Source: Liolophura sinensis
Lineage: Eukaryota; Mollusca; Polyplacophora; Chitonida; Chitonidae
Length of the DNA: 64,000 nt
Direction: 5' to 3'
Assembly (NCBI RefSeq): GCF_032854445.1
Contig: NC_088295.1
Location: 43,509,385 to 43,573,384, forward strand
Both the position numbers and the translations under genes were made by a program. Positions 13,601 to 23,700 of the stretch are shown one piece after another. Each line of letters starts with the position of its first letter. The stretch's first letter is position 1. Under the pieces are notes generated by a model. That model had not been told where the DNA came from, made no database searches, and worked only from the letters and a program-made list of their open reading frames with translations.

Positions 13601-16600
13601 ATTCCTCTGTTTAAACATAGAGATACCTATATAGGACAAGAACAGGTGTAATGGGTTGGTAATTACAAATAAGTGTGTATAAAACCCTTCATTATATTAT
13701 TAACAGAGTTGGACAATCCAAAAATTGTTGGACAATCTAATAGTAAATTTTACAATGAGATTCATTGAAACACATTATTCTGTACAAATAATCAATTCCT
13801 TAAAACTTGTGTCAATTTTCTTTTCATAGTAACAATGTGCACGACAGTTCAGTTACTAAGGACCACCCGGTTGCTAAGAAGAATCATCTGCTGAGTAACA
13901 GACCAGAGCTGGCCTTCCATTCCAGTAAGTCCTCCAAAGTGGTTAAACCAAAAAACAGTCCTTTCAAGCAAGTACATGGACTTCAGAAGTGACTTGGGGT
14001 GTCCGTGGGCGGGGCGGTTAGTGTGCCAGCACTGCTCATTGACCCAATGCAGTCGCTGTGAATTCCAATCCAGCTTGTGCTAGATTCCTCTCCAACCATC
14101 ATTGGCAATGTATATCGACAAACGGCTGATGGTTGTGGGTTTCCCACAGGCTCTGCCTGGTTTCCTTCCACAATTGTCCTGGCCGCATCGTATGTTTGAA
14201 TTATTAGTATGGCAGAAAGTCCCAGTCAGCTAAAAAAAAATAAATGCTCTAAATGACCTAAAATTTCACAGACAAAAGTGCATTTTTAGAGGCAAACGAA
14301 TGTCACAAAATATTATTTTGGTGCTAAAACTTACAATTTTCCAATAGAATATCATCCCATATTCCAAATAAACATCAAAATACCTTTCTAAAATCAATAG
14401 AACTCTCCGAATCAGGGAAAGTGGTCAGTCATGCACGAAATTTATAGGCATTTAGGGTAAATAATAACTTGAAAGCATAAATGTGAGGGAATCTTAAGTG
14501 TCTTTCAATTGTATGAGAACTGATATACATGTACATCTAATCCGAATAATCTGAGGATTTAATCTAATCTGAGGATGAGTAGATGATGAACAAATGAGGA
14601 TGTATGTTCAAATTTAGGTCTCCGTTCTTTTGCCGTGGCTTTTACAGTAGGATTGTCAGGTACCTGGCAAAACATGGTGGTTTACAATGGGCACTCAGGG
14701 TTTCTTCCAACCATATACCTGGCCAGTTCATGAGCACGGCATTTAACACCAATCGAAAAAAAATTAACAAGTAACTGTGAAAGGTATTTCCTTGTTGTTG
14801 AAGTTGAGGCATACGTTGATATGTCTTCACTGGCAGGACTATCCTCTAAATGCAGTTAACCACAAAACTGATAGCACCTCTGTGAAATTTCTCTACCCAC
14901 AGTTCAGTGTCTGTTGTTTGGAGCCTTGGCTCTGACCACGCTGAGGATGAAATACTTGTGGACACCGTACATGTGCATACTGGCTGGGGCGGGGATCAGC
15001 GACTACAAGGCTTGGAGGTTCTTACTAGCCAGGTGTAACATGCCAGGAGCTATGGTGAGAGCAAAACACTTACTCGTGGTTTTTTTTTACTTTCCTCCCC
15101 TACCCTAATTTTAACAACTGAAGTTTGTCATCAGAACATTCCTCAGTTCCAGACAGTGTGTGGTGGACGCCAGTGACCCAGGCTTTGCTGTGTGGTGAAT
15201 CTGACATCATATATGGGCTAATTGTTGTATCTCACCATTTTTGGCTCAGAAATTAATCAAACTTCACAAAAATATCCTCAGTGGCATCTGTAATGTGCAT
15301 GAATCAGTTAGCATGAATTAATCTGTGTCATTTTGAAAAATGCAAAACTCTAGGTGAAATACAGTACTTTTAAGTATCAGAAAAATATTTCAAATTACTT
15401 AATTTCACACCAACAAATGTTATACTCAGTTTATTTTGAGGTAACAAGTCTAAGAGTTATAAAAATGCCGAGTGTGATGGCTCTCAAGAGTAAATTCCAG
15501 TATAACCATAGAACCCTTGGGAGAAGGTCATTTCACTAAAAGTATTAGAAAAGTGAAAATAAGACATAGTTTGAGTGGATGACATTTGTAGTGATGCATC
15601 ACCCCAGTGATTCATTTGAAAGATTAGTTGAAGTGTACGAAGAATATACTGTTACAAATGTTTTAGACTTCCTTAGCGAATTGAGACCATTGAAATACAA
15701 AATATTTTAATCAATTATGCACAAATAGATTGGTAAGTAGAACAATGATCTGTTTGTGAAAAGCAGTAAAATTTATTTTATTTCTTTTTCAGGTTCAACT
15801 AGTGCGTCATTTTGTCACTTTAATTGTCTTGGTTGCATTATTGGCTCTGGTATGTATGGCATTCCGTCACTGCATGCAATTTGTCATGTACATTATTTGT
15901 TGGCCATGTTGTCTATTCACAAGGCAGAGTAGATGTGTATTTGATCCCATTCAAAGAACAGAATATACTGTCTGAGTCATTTGCTGTTGTTTCCATGATG
16001 AAAGACCACAGCATCCATAAGTGGGAAGGTCTGCTAGCCACTTGCAGATGGTCGTTAGTTTCCTCCGGGCTCTGCCCAGTTTTTCTCCCACCATTATGCT
16101 GGCCGTCCTCGTATAAGTGAAATATTCTTGAGTCCGGCTTAAAACACCAATCAGATAAGTAAATAAAATGAAAAACCACAGTGATGCTATGTTTCAAATT
16201 TATGCAATGTGAAGTCCTAGCCGTCCAAGATAGCTTAATTTTACTTTTGAATGCAGATATTTCACCTGTTGTAAGTCAAATTTAAGTGAAACGACATATT
16301 ATTGTTATTCTGAGTTGCTCTTTCTTTCGTTTAACCTGCAGTAATTATCAGAGAAAGTTTTTGGTAATCCAAATTTGAAGTTTATTTAGCTAGTAGCTGA
16401 TTACTATTTGTTGATATGTCACAGGCATTGCCCCCAGTATTACAAGAGCTTGAGGATCTGAAGGAATTCTGGGATCCAGACACTGTAGAGCTGGTAGAGT
16501 GGATTAAGTAAGCAGACATATGTTATAGACATATGTAAGGGCGCTATTTGCTAATGGCAAAGATCCCAGAAAATCAACAAATATTTTACGAACACCTTGA

Positions 16601-19600
16601 CACACTGCCGACAGGATAGGGGTGCTCCCTAAGTTATCTCCCCTTGTCCCTATCTCACAGACCTCTTCCTTTTAAAGACTCTTATGTAAACAGTGCTCAC
16701 AAAGTACATCAACAATTTGTCATCTGACAGTGTTTTATAAACAATGAGAACAGGTAATTTGAGAGAGGCAGAAACAGCCTGACAAGTTTTTGTATCTGGT
16801 TGTGACCTACGCTCGCAATGTCACTGGTGTATGTTGTCATTGTGTACTCGATCACCCACTGATAAATATAGATCCATTCTTCATTATAGGTCAACTTGGG
16901 GAATTCCCAGTGACACGAACCTTTAAAAGTTGCGTCAACCAATGAAACACGGTTGCACATCAGCTGTCATGGGAAGAATGTTTACCCAGTCTGCAGCAGT
17001 TATTTCCTTGAGTGAATTACCCATCACACTTCCCGCTGGAAACCCACTGGCAGGAAGTTTATCTACTTGCTGACTGGTAGGAGTATTACAGCAACAGTAT
17101 TATAGTCTTCTAACATTTTGGATGAACTGGTCAATTGGCTGTTAACTTTGCAGTTGCGGTCACGACTTTCAGTCGATCGACAGCGCAAAAGCTGAGTGAC
17201 TTTCCACTGTCAGTCAGCGAACATACAAGCGTTTTTTCAAGTTTGTCATATTTGCCTGACCAGCCATCTGAAAAATCTCAATTTCAGTTCAATATTTCAA
17301 TGTTGACATTTCTTTATTAATACCCTTGATAATCCATTTAGTTGTCTGGCACTCATGTGGAGTCAAATCAGCTTTCAGTTGGATCACATGACGTAAACGG
17401 TCCAATAATATTTTGTGTGTGGATTTTCCCAGTCTCCCAGGCATTTCGGCCATTTGTTTGGCTATGTGATAACTGGGTCACGAAGCTGTTTTAACGGAGA
17501 ACGCATCTACATTTATCAGTGTGTGATCCAGTAAAGAATGACGAGATGTGCCACAGAGTGTAGTTGTTACCATGGTTATTGCATGCATATTTTTTTTTTG
17601 TAACATCATGACACGATAATGATGCAGCAGTTGACACACAATGATGTTTCACAAAGCTTATAGTGGTTACATTTACAGGTCAGACATTAGCCAACTTGAA
17701 GATTCTTGAAAATTGTAACAGGAATTACAAGCTCAATCATTAAAAAGTACCTTATATAAAGTAAATATTCTGAGAGTTAGTAATAAGACCTTATAAGTAA
17801 AAATTTTGAGATCACAGCCTCCCAAATAGTGTGCTGTTGTTATTGTGGTTGTTTGTATATGGTATATACAGTATAACAGTGTACTATTAAATGATCTGTG
17901 TCCATTCACTAAACATTTACAGCAGCAACAGTTTTGGTATAATAGTGACTTAGGTTTAAGCTCTGTTATATGTGTATTTATCGTATTCTCGTTTCCTTTA
18001 AGGAAAGACACCCCCAAAACTGCTGCATTTGCAGGCAGCATGCAGCTGTTAGCCGCGGTCAAGCTGTGCACAGGTCGGCCAATTACTAATCACCCTCACT
18101 ACGAAGATAAGCATCTCAGAAAGAGGACCAAGGAAGTAAGTCAGCTGGGCATGTTTTTTGGGGGTTTTTTTTGTCTTTTTCTTTTTTCAAATGTTGAAAT
18201 AGTTTAATGTGATATCTCTTTAAGCCACAGTGTACATGGAGATGTAGCTGGCTACAGTATGTGTAATGAGAAATACACAGGGTTGCTAAGATGTAACCAG
18301 ATGTCCTTGTTGGCTTATTTTACTGAAGCCCTTGTCTTGCTGTTAATGTCATAATGTTCCTGGTCAGTTAAAATGCAGTTTCAAATCCAGCTCTTGCCGG
18401 CTGAGGCCTTACGTCAGAGGTTTATTAGGTACCTCGCAATGGGCTTTTTATTTGTGAAAAATTGTAAATACAAGTGGATATGTAATACCTTAAATCGCCT
18501 AAAATTTCTTCAATGACTAACTTACTAATCTTAATGTATTCTGAGAATTCTAATGATTCTAGAACAGTGCTTAAAGGCTAGTTTGTAAGGTGTTGTGATA
18601 TCCTGCTGGAAAAATGTATGTTTTAGCACCTAAAGTGACAAGAGAATAAAATACATGTATATTATTTGAATGTAAATGAACGAGTGTCAGTGTTGGCAGT
18701 GACGTCAATGTTGTACCAACCAACACAAATGCATTATATTGTTCTCGTAGATGTTAATTAACAATCCAAGATAAGATGTTAATTTGATTACTTTTTCAGA
18801 TTTATCAGATTTATGGGAAGAGAAAAGTGGAGGATGTGTATGAGATTTTGAAGAAGTACAACACAGGTTACATAATCCTTGAGGATAGCATCTGTCTGGC
18901 CCCTTCCCAAGATGGCTGCCGACTGCCAGATCTCATTGATGTGGACAATGGCATGGTGAGATTTTCCCAGTCATCTGATCACAGCATTCTAAAATAGCAC
19001 TAACTGTTCTTCCTTTATTGGGCTTACATCAAGACACCAGCTCAAAGATACATATGATGCTTTTTGTTTCTGTGCGACTTCTTGCTGAGGTCAGACTGGT
19101 AAGGTCACTCATTGCAAGGAACAATTGACTTTGCTGTTGTTGTCAAACCACTGGTCTTCACCATGTCGGGACCACTGCATGTAAATTATTAATTTTCCTT
19201 CCCTGATATATCGTTCACTTTTGTTCCATGTCTGATTCTATGGGTATGATACTTTGAAGCCAGAATTGTGAATTTTTCATGGGCGACTTTCAAACATGCT
19301 GCCCTATTTTTGGGTATAATATTCACACACCGATGGCTACAGGAGTTCTCGCAAGAATGCGATTGTTTGGAACGCTTGTGTAATAGAAATAAACATTCCA
19401 GGGAGCCGTTGTAAACTCTGGTAGACCGTCACAGAACTTCCAGTTCATGGAAAATACAGCTGTCCATTTCTGGAGTGAATTGCACACTCGCTCTACTTTC
19501 ACTGCAGCAGTGAACTGATTGATTAGAACATATTAATTATTTCCAAAGTGATTTTCTGCAGCCAGCCCAGCTGAGTATGATACAGCCTTTAAATCCCATA

Positions 19601-20779
19601 AATTACCATAGCAACATAAGTAATACCGTCTGTCGTATTAGCTTAGTCTAAGGTCACAACAGTCACATTACGTGTACATTAGTCTAAGGTTGCATCAGAT
19701 GTACATTAGACTAAGGTCACAACATTCACATTACATGTGCCTTAGTTTAAGGTGACAACAGTCACATTACATGTACCTTAGTACAAGGCCACAACAGTCA
19801 CATTACGTGTACATTAGTCTAAGGTTACATCCGATGTACATTAGACTAAGGTCACAACATTCACATTACATGTTGCTTAGTTTAAGGTGACAACAGTCAC
19901 ATTACATGTGACTTAGTACAAGGCCACAACAGTCACATTACGTGTACATTAGTCTAGGGTTACATGAGATGTACATTAGACTAAGGTCACAACATTCACA
20001 TTACATGTGCCTTAGTTTAAGGTGACAACAGTCACATTACATGTACCTTAATACAAGGCCACAACAGTCACATTACGTGTACATTAGTCTAAGGTTACAT
20101 CAGATGTACATTAGACTAAGGTCACAACATTCACATTATATGTGCCTTAGTTTAAGGTGACAACAGTCACATTACATGTACCTTAATACAAGGCCACAAC
20201 AGTCACATTACGTGTACATTAGTCTAAGGTTACATCAGATGTACATTAGACTAAGGTCACAACATTCACATTATATGTGCCTTAGTTTAAGGTGACAACA
20301 GTCACATTACATGTACCTTAATACAAGGCCACAACATTCACATTGCATGTACCTTAGTCTAAGGTCACGACAGTCACATCCCACGGCCTATGAAAGCTGT
20401 TTTAAAATAAACTCATCTGCCATCTTGTCATCTGCCACAGTAGTGGATTCATGTGGATCTTGAAGAAGTGAAGTAAGTCTAAAGCTATTTTCATGCCACC
20501 ACTACCTGCCTGCGATTAATTCTGTCTAGTAAAGCTTTGGTTGGTGTTTAATCCCATCTGGTTCCCAATTTGAGCAATTATTCAACCATTCAAAAAATCA
20601 GTCCATCATTTGTTCTCTTTCAGATTCCTGACAGTGGGAAGAAAGAGCCTGGCCTGGTCTACAGCAGGGTACCTCGTTTCTGTGACCAGATTCGCTTTGG
20701 GGGTCAAGACTTTGCCAAATACTTCAAAGCTGTTTTTACAAACAAAACATTTCGTGTGTACAAACTTATGGATGGTTAG
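1394..20779 (+). CDS. DPY19L3: DPY19L3-like protein C-mannosyltransferase (17 coding exons, 723 aa)
   Basis: The family transfers mannose from dolichyl-phosphate-mannose to the first Trp of WxxW/WxxC motifs of thrombospondin-type repeats in the ER lumen. Seventeen exons were joined by hand; every junction is GT..AG and in phase, giving 2172 coding bases. The product is close to the roughly 716 aa of human DPY19L3 and colinear with it from LHEN.LWFSNIK (near residue 72) to the C-terminal NKTF.VYKL. Conserved signatures are EVEREISFRTE.GLYYSYYK (84-103), the long multi-pass membrane core (about 150-550), DPDTVEL.EWI, FAGSMQLLA.VKLCTGR and TNHPHYED. The start at 1394 is the first ATG of the open exon, has a usable context (aacaATGg) and gives an N terminus like the human one. 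Similarity is closest to DPY19L3 within the family. Exons 6 and 7 both have their 3' ends and donors repeated in tandem (see findings). Assignment is secure; isoform structure around exons 6-8 is not. Confidence 0.95.
3231..3321 (+). CDS. DPY19L3: DPY19L3-like exon 2
   Basis: Acceptor ttttacag|GAG and donor ACAG|gtaaat; ends in phase 1. It encodes the acidic first luminal loop motif EVEREISFRTE followed by GLYYSYYKQML, the most conserved block of the family and, by analogy with other GT-C glycosyltransferases, part of the catalytic site. Confidence 0.93.
4860..4981 (+). CDS. DPY19L3: DPY19L3-like exon 3
   Basis: Acceptor ttttgtag|GTTTG; donor ATCAAG|gtgagc, phase 0. It encodes a luminal stretch with an N-glycosylation sequon (NHT) and the conserved block INLLERMNIYQELILSIIYK. 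Confidence 0.92.
5366..5511 (+). CDS. DPY19L3: DPY19L3-like exon 4
   Basis: Acceptor ttgacag|AATATG; donor AACAA|gtgagc, phase 2. It encodes a membrane hairpin matching EPIYFYLYSIFSLQA and WLLSGSWLGGIL of the family. Confidence 0.92.
5851..6280. repeat. 30-bp minisatellite, about 14 copies, in intron 4
   Basis: Near-identical 30-bp units (agtaacatgccacacatgag then agaattcacc) run head to tail. A few copies differ by one base (ttgaga, aatttacc, catacatgag). Because the unit is a multiple of three and lacks stops, long spurious reading frames exist on both strands. It lies wholly inside intron 4. Confidence 0.97.
7106..7448 (+). mobile_element. Complete tRNA-derived SINE (family C) with 14-bp target-site duplication
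   Basis: The 5' head contains a Pol III A-box match (tggcctaatgg at 7114-7124), the 3' end is a (CATT)n tail, and the element is flanked by the perfect 14-bp direct repeat ttcaaacctgtcac at 7092-7105 and 7449-7462. A related copy lies at 34095-34350. It ends about 45 bp before exon 5, so it is a retroposed insertion very near a splice acceptor. Confidence 0.85.
7493..7616 (+). CDS. DPY19L3: DPY19L3-like exon 5
   Basis: Acceptor cgttttcag|AGATGAG; donor TGTGAA|gtgagt, phase 0. It encodes DETTRVAYTAPLREHFSLPF and a following membrane segment ending FRPS, colinear with [20 protein letters not shown] in the human protein. Confidence 0.93.
8005..8139 (+). CDS. DPY19L3: DPY19L3-like exon 6
   Basis: Acceptor gtttcag|AAAATC; donor TACAAG|gtacag, phase 0. 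It encodes FTLGWQFNQFILLLQAFTLF, the match to human SLTWQFNQFMMLMQALVLF. Its last 51 bases (8089-8139) form the first copy of the 99-bp array that follows. Donor 1 must be used for an open product: reading on gives AAG GTA CAG TAG, an immediate stop. Confidence 0.93.
8089..9777 (+). repeat. 99-bp minisatellite: 17 copies of exon 6 end plus its splice donor
   Basis: Each unit is the last 51 bp of exon 6 (from gccttcac to CTCTACAAG) plus the first 48 bp of intron 6. Donors recur every 99 bp from 8140 to 9723; one copy near 8598 lacks one base. Copies differ by only a few substitutions. The gtaaag or gtacag donor is kept in every copy seen, and each intron part carries an in-frame TAG right after the donor. 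Confidence 0.96.
10348..10479 (+). CDS. DPY19L3: DPY19L3-like exon 7 (canonical end at first donor)
   Basis: Acceptor ccattcag|GTGCGG; donor CTCAAG|gtaatt, phase 0. It encodes VRTVMVAQAGSLLTVCFLQF and KMILGSLVLSF, aligned to human LLLVCILQFFNSMILGSLLISF. The frame stays open past this donor to 10866, and five further donors of the same form follow in frame. The first donor is chosen because it gives the family's usual length. Confidence 0.9.
10432..10866 (+). repeat. 75-bp in-frame repeat: 6 copies of exon 7 end plus its splice donor
   Basis: Copies begin agttttattc at 10441, 10516, 10591, 10666, 10741 and 10816, period exactly 75 bp (25 codons). Each unit joins about 48 bp of exon 7 to about 27 bp of intron 7 with its donor (AAG|gtaatt; ATG|gtaatt in copy 6). 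The exon 7 frame runs open through all six and stops at 10864-10866. One unit encodes a hydrophobic block of the type LSFIPAALILMILK then VITELIVVCPL. Pyrimidine-rich tcctctgtgctcag also gives each copy a possible acceptor. Confidence 0.95.
11414..11478. repeat. 22-bp direct repeat, 3 copies, intron 7
   Basis: Three copies of ttgtgcagtcagtgctcacc with single-base changes, about 22 bp apart. No other structure was seen. Confidence 0.8.
11714..11818 (+). CDS. DPY19L3: DPY19L3-like exon 8
   Basis: Acceptor gtttcag|GGAGAG; donor ATCAAG|gtgagt, phase 0. It encodes a membrane helix ending in LLLNMGIK, matching human LTLFLNNIIK. Confidence 0.92.
11851..12088 (-). mobile_element. Full-length tRNA-derived SINE (family A)
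   Basis: Read on the minus strand it has an A box (tggcttagtgg, plus coordinates 12068-12078), a B box (gttcaagtcc, 12005-12014), a body shared with many copies in the window, and an (AAATA)-type tail. A 13-bp target-site duplication with one mismatch flanks it (ttgagaaagagta 11838-11850; ttgaggaagagta 12089-12101). This is the best reference copy of the family here. Confidence 0.88.
12435..12508 (+). CDS. DPY19L3: DPY19L3-like exon 9
   Basis: Acceptor cacttgcag|TATGC; donor GCTAG|gtgagt, phase 2. It encodes DADEHIFKFLLAKFGVSYAR, near-identical to human SDEHIFKFLKAKFGLGATR, part of the luminal C-terminal half. Confidence 0.94.
13353..13514 (+). CDS. DPY19L3: DPY19L3-like exon 10
   Basis: Acceptor ctgtttcag|AGACTTTG; donor TGGAG|gtaaat, phase 2. 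It encodes RDFDSRLYLCNGQMFNFLPF followed by a strong membrane helix, like human RDFDANLYLCEEAFGLLPF. Confidence 0.94.
13830..13924 (+). CDS. DPY19L3: DPY19L3-like exon 11
   Basis: Acceptor tttcatag|TAACAA; donor CATTCCA|gtaagt, phase 1. It encodes a hydrophilic loop (residues about 447-478) rich in Lys, His and Ser, the least conserved part of the protein; it ends RPELAFHS, matching KPETAYNLI in the human sequence. Confidence 0.88.
14903..15054 (+). CDS. DPY19L3: DPY19L3-like exon 12
   Basis: Acceptor ctacccacag|TTCAG; donor GCTATG|gtgaga, phase 0. It encodes LFGALALTTLRMKYLWTPYM, matching human LFGFLALSTMRMKYLWTSHM. Confidence 0.94.
15793..15849 (+). CDS. DPY19L3: DPY19L3-like exon 13 (19 codons)
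   Basis: Acceptor ttttcag|GTTCAA; donor GCTCTG|gtatgt, phase 0. It is a short exon encoding the last membrane helix (VRHFVTLIVLVALLAL). Confidence 0.88.
16425..16507 (+). CDS. DPY19L3: DPY19L3-like exon 14
   Basis: Acceptor atgtcacag|GCATTG; donor GATTAA|gtaagc, phase 2. It encodes LEDLKEFWDPDTVELVEWIK, matching human SELREFYDPDTVELMNWIN at the start of the soluble C-terminal domain. Confidence 0.94.
18003..18135 (+). CDS. DPY19L3: DPY19L3-like exon 15
   Basis: Acceptor ttcctttaag|GAAAGA; donor AAGGAA|gtaagt, phase 0. It encodes AAFAGSMQLLAAVKLCTGRP and NHPHYEDKHLRKRT, the most conserved block of the C-terminal domain. Confidence 0.95.
18800..18955 (+). CDS. DPY19L3: DPY19L3-like exon 16
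   Basis: Acceptor ctttttcag|ATTTAT; donor GGCATG|gtgaga, phase 0. It encodes IYQIYGKRKVEDVYEILKKY and YIILEDSICL followed by GCRLPDLIDVDNG, matching human YVILEDSIC and GCRLRDLLDIANG. Confidence 0.94.
19640..20382. repeat. 135-bp higher-order repeat, about 5 copies, intron 16
   Basis: Units recur every 135 bp (cgtgtacattagtct at 19671, 19806, 19941, 20076, 20211). Each unit has four sub-repeats of about 36, 36, 36 and 27 bp, all starting aaggYnacaac or aaggttacatc and ending in ttagtNN. The array stops about 240 bp before the last exon. Confidence 0.93.
20624..20779 (+). CDS. DPY19L3: DPY19L3-like exon 17 (C terminus and stop)
   Basis: Acceptor ctctttcag|ATTCCT; stop TAG at 20777-20779. It encodes VPRFCDQIRFGGQDFAKYFK and FTNKTFRVYKLMDG, matching human HPRFCEEIKR and NKTFHVYKLSRNK. 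Confidence 0.95.
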   Translation: MPDSGKKEPGLVYSRVPRFCDQIRFGGQDFAKYFKAVFTNKTFRVYKLMDG

Positions 20780-23700
20780 ACGGACCAGAAGTTCTTCCAT
20801 AAGCCCTAGCAATCATTTCCCACTGAGTCGACTTACTGATATGATTATATGTCCTAATACTATGATGTGAGAACATTGTAAGCAAAGAGATCAAAGGTTA
20901 TAAAGCTTTATTTAATGATGTTAATGCATTTTATTTATATGTGCCATTGTTTTACCTATAATATAGTCTGTGCACAGCTTTCATGCCAATTACATACGTT
21001 TTTTTGGTTGTTTTTTTTTTTAATATGCTTTTTACAATTTTGCTTTGACAGATTTCATTGCAGTTTTTATTTGGATAATATACCTGGAAGGAAAAAATTT
21101 CTGTGTACTTTTTAACTACATCTAATCATGAATGTTGTCTTTTTTAGTCAGCTTTATTCTGAAGGCATTTATTCAGGTGTTTGTTAATGTGGCTGACTGG
21201 CACAAAAAGTCTATACACACTGGGTCTTAAGCATTGTTTATTCTTATCAAAGGTGTTGCCTTGAATCCAAAAGCAAACAAGTACATGTGAATGAAAACTA
21301 AGGAAAAGGTTTCTTTTGTACCTCCTCTGATTCTGAATGAAAACACCTGCTAGTCTTTTCTGAGTTATTAGCTCTCTTTTCCTAGGTCACATCATTTTGA
21401 CCTGTATTTTCAGGTCGCCTAAAACACAACACATTATGCACCATGTTCCACTGTGTGATTGTCATCACATGGTGTCATTTTAGGTGTCATATATCAGCAA
21501 AATTGCATAACTAGACACTGGGTTGATGTCATAATCCAAAGTTTCATTAATTAACAAGCAGCCAGCATATATTACATGTAACTAGTATAAAAATACTATG
21601 AATTGCCATAATGCAAGCCAACAGTAGTGCTAATAATGCCATTAACTTGTGATATCTGAGACTAAAATAGACATCTATCTGAATCCCTGGTGATAACAGG
21701 TCTAACATTCTTTGAAATCCCTTGCTTCTTAAAGTAAAAGAAAGCTAAAATAAGGAATAAGTTCATCATACAGACAACTGAAAACTATGCATAAAAATAC
21801 TTTCAATTTTTCTTTTCAGATTTTTTAAGAGGGTTGAAAAGCAGTCAAATATTTGAATACCATAAGGAGCTTTATGAGCCATACTCACAGTATTATGGAC
21901 CTCACAACACCTTTTTCTTTCTTCCTGATGTTCACCAGAAGGAAGGAATTTTAGGGAACATTGTTTCAGTAATCTCTTACTCATAGATAAAAAGAGTTAT
22001 TCCAACATTCAATGTCATGCTTAGAGTTGGATAAACTTCTGGTGACATCAGAGTTCCTAACCTCAGATAGTATTTTCCATAAAGCCCACCTTAGAATTCA
22101 AATGTTTAAGTGCCTTTAACTCTTTTCACCAAAATCTAAAAACATAAATGAAAGTGTGCATGTATGCATAGTTTTAAGTGGTCTATTTAGTGATGCCTAC
22201 TTTGAATTTTAGAGGTCTTTTCCTTTGAAGTAAGAAAAGCCATAATAATGGAAATAATTTTGTAGTATGGTGATAACGCTACTCTGTCTATGCTGAAAAT
22301 TTGCTTTTGTATTTTTGTGCAAGGTGTTTAATTTTTACGCTGTGATAATTGTCAAAAATTTCATAGACGTTTTAAGTGTTTTTTGTAATGAGTTGAAAAT
22401 GTTTCTGTGTAAAAAGAAATGAAAGGTTTAATAATTTACTATGCTGATGCATGATGAGAAGCTCATTAGGACATGTCCGGCTGTTTTTTCCATAATTCTG
22501 CTCACTTGTACAAGTTAAACACTCATGGTTTAGGCACTGATGTAAAGTCATGTTTTGTTTTGAAAATGATGCAACCATAAAAAGGATCGGTAATCAGTAA
22601 AAAATATGTAGTTTTTCAACACATTCAGTAAAGCTTTAAGGTAGAGTGTACTTTAAGCACATTATAAACTGTGATTTGAAGAAACATAACATGTTCATTT
22701 CTATTAACTAATTTGCTGACCAACAGCCATTCCATTGTTCACGACGCATGATTATCACCGTCATCCAATGATTTCCCTGTGTATTAATGTCCATCTCATG
22801 AGTTGCTTTGAATGTAGCTATCTTTGTCGTTTAATACCCTTATGTCCGAGGTCAAGATAGTTTAAAACTTCCTTTGAAACAGTTTCATGTCAGACTTTCA
22901 GATGTCATGTGGCAGTGGAAATTTCAATTAAACCCACAGCTGCTATAGCCTACTTTGGCTCTAGAAACCTTAGTTTATGGCAACAATTTACCGATGTCCA
23001 TATACCGGTAATATAAGATGAAAATCCCGAACTACTAGTATTAACTATTGCAACTTTATATCAACCAGACCTGGTGAAAAGTTTTATGTATTGGATGGAA
23101 ACTTTATTTGACAAGACTCCGTAATCATAGATTGTATGCAAGTGTCGGAGGAGTTTCCCTGGACTTTTCTGTATGAACATGCTGATGTGGGTTAAGCCCA
23201 GTTATTGAAGTATTACAGTTGGTGGCACAATACAACAATTATGTCAAACTCATTTCTGTTTTCTGTTGTGTTTTCTAAAAATTACCAGTTCATTTCTTCA
23301 GTTGTATGCGGGAAGATCTGCAGCAACCTGCAGATGGCTATGGGTATCACGTGGGCTTTGTACAATTTCTCCCGACCCCATCATGGTGGTCACTGTCATT
23401 TAAGTGAATTGTTCTTTAGTATAGCCTAAAACACCAAGCAAATAGATAAATAAAGAAAAAAATCAAAATGACCAAAAATTTCGTCCAAAAAAAATGTATT
23501 TAGCGACACAGAAATTTCCTATAATATTGCTTTTGTGCTGAATTATTTTTACATTTTTTTCCAGCAAGATGATAAGCTTTCCAAACGCACAAACCTCAAA
23601 ACGCCTAACATCAATAGAACTGTCAGAAATGAGCAAAATATCCAACATTCATGGGAGAATTTTTGGTCACGTACATTACATACCTGTCTAATCTGTGCCT

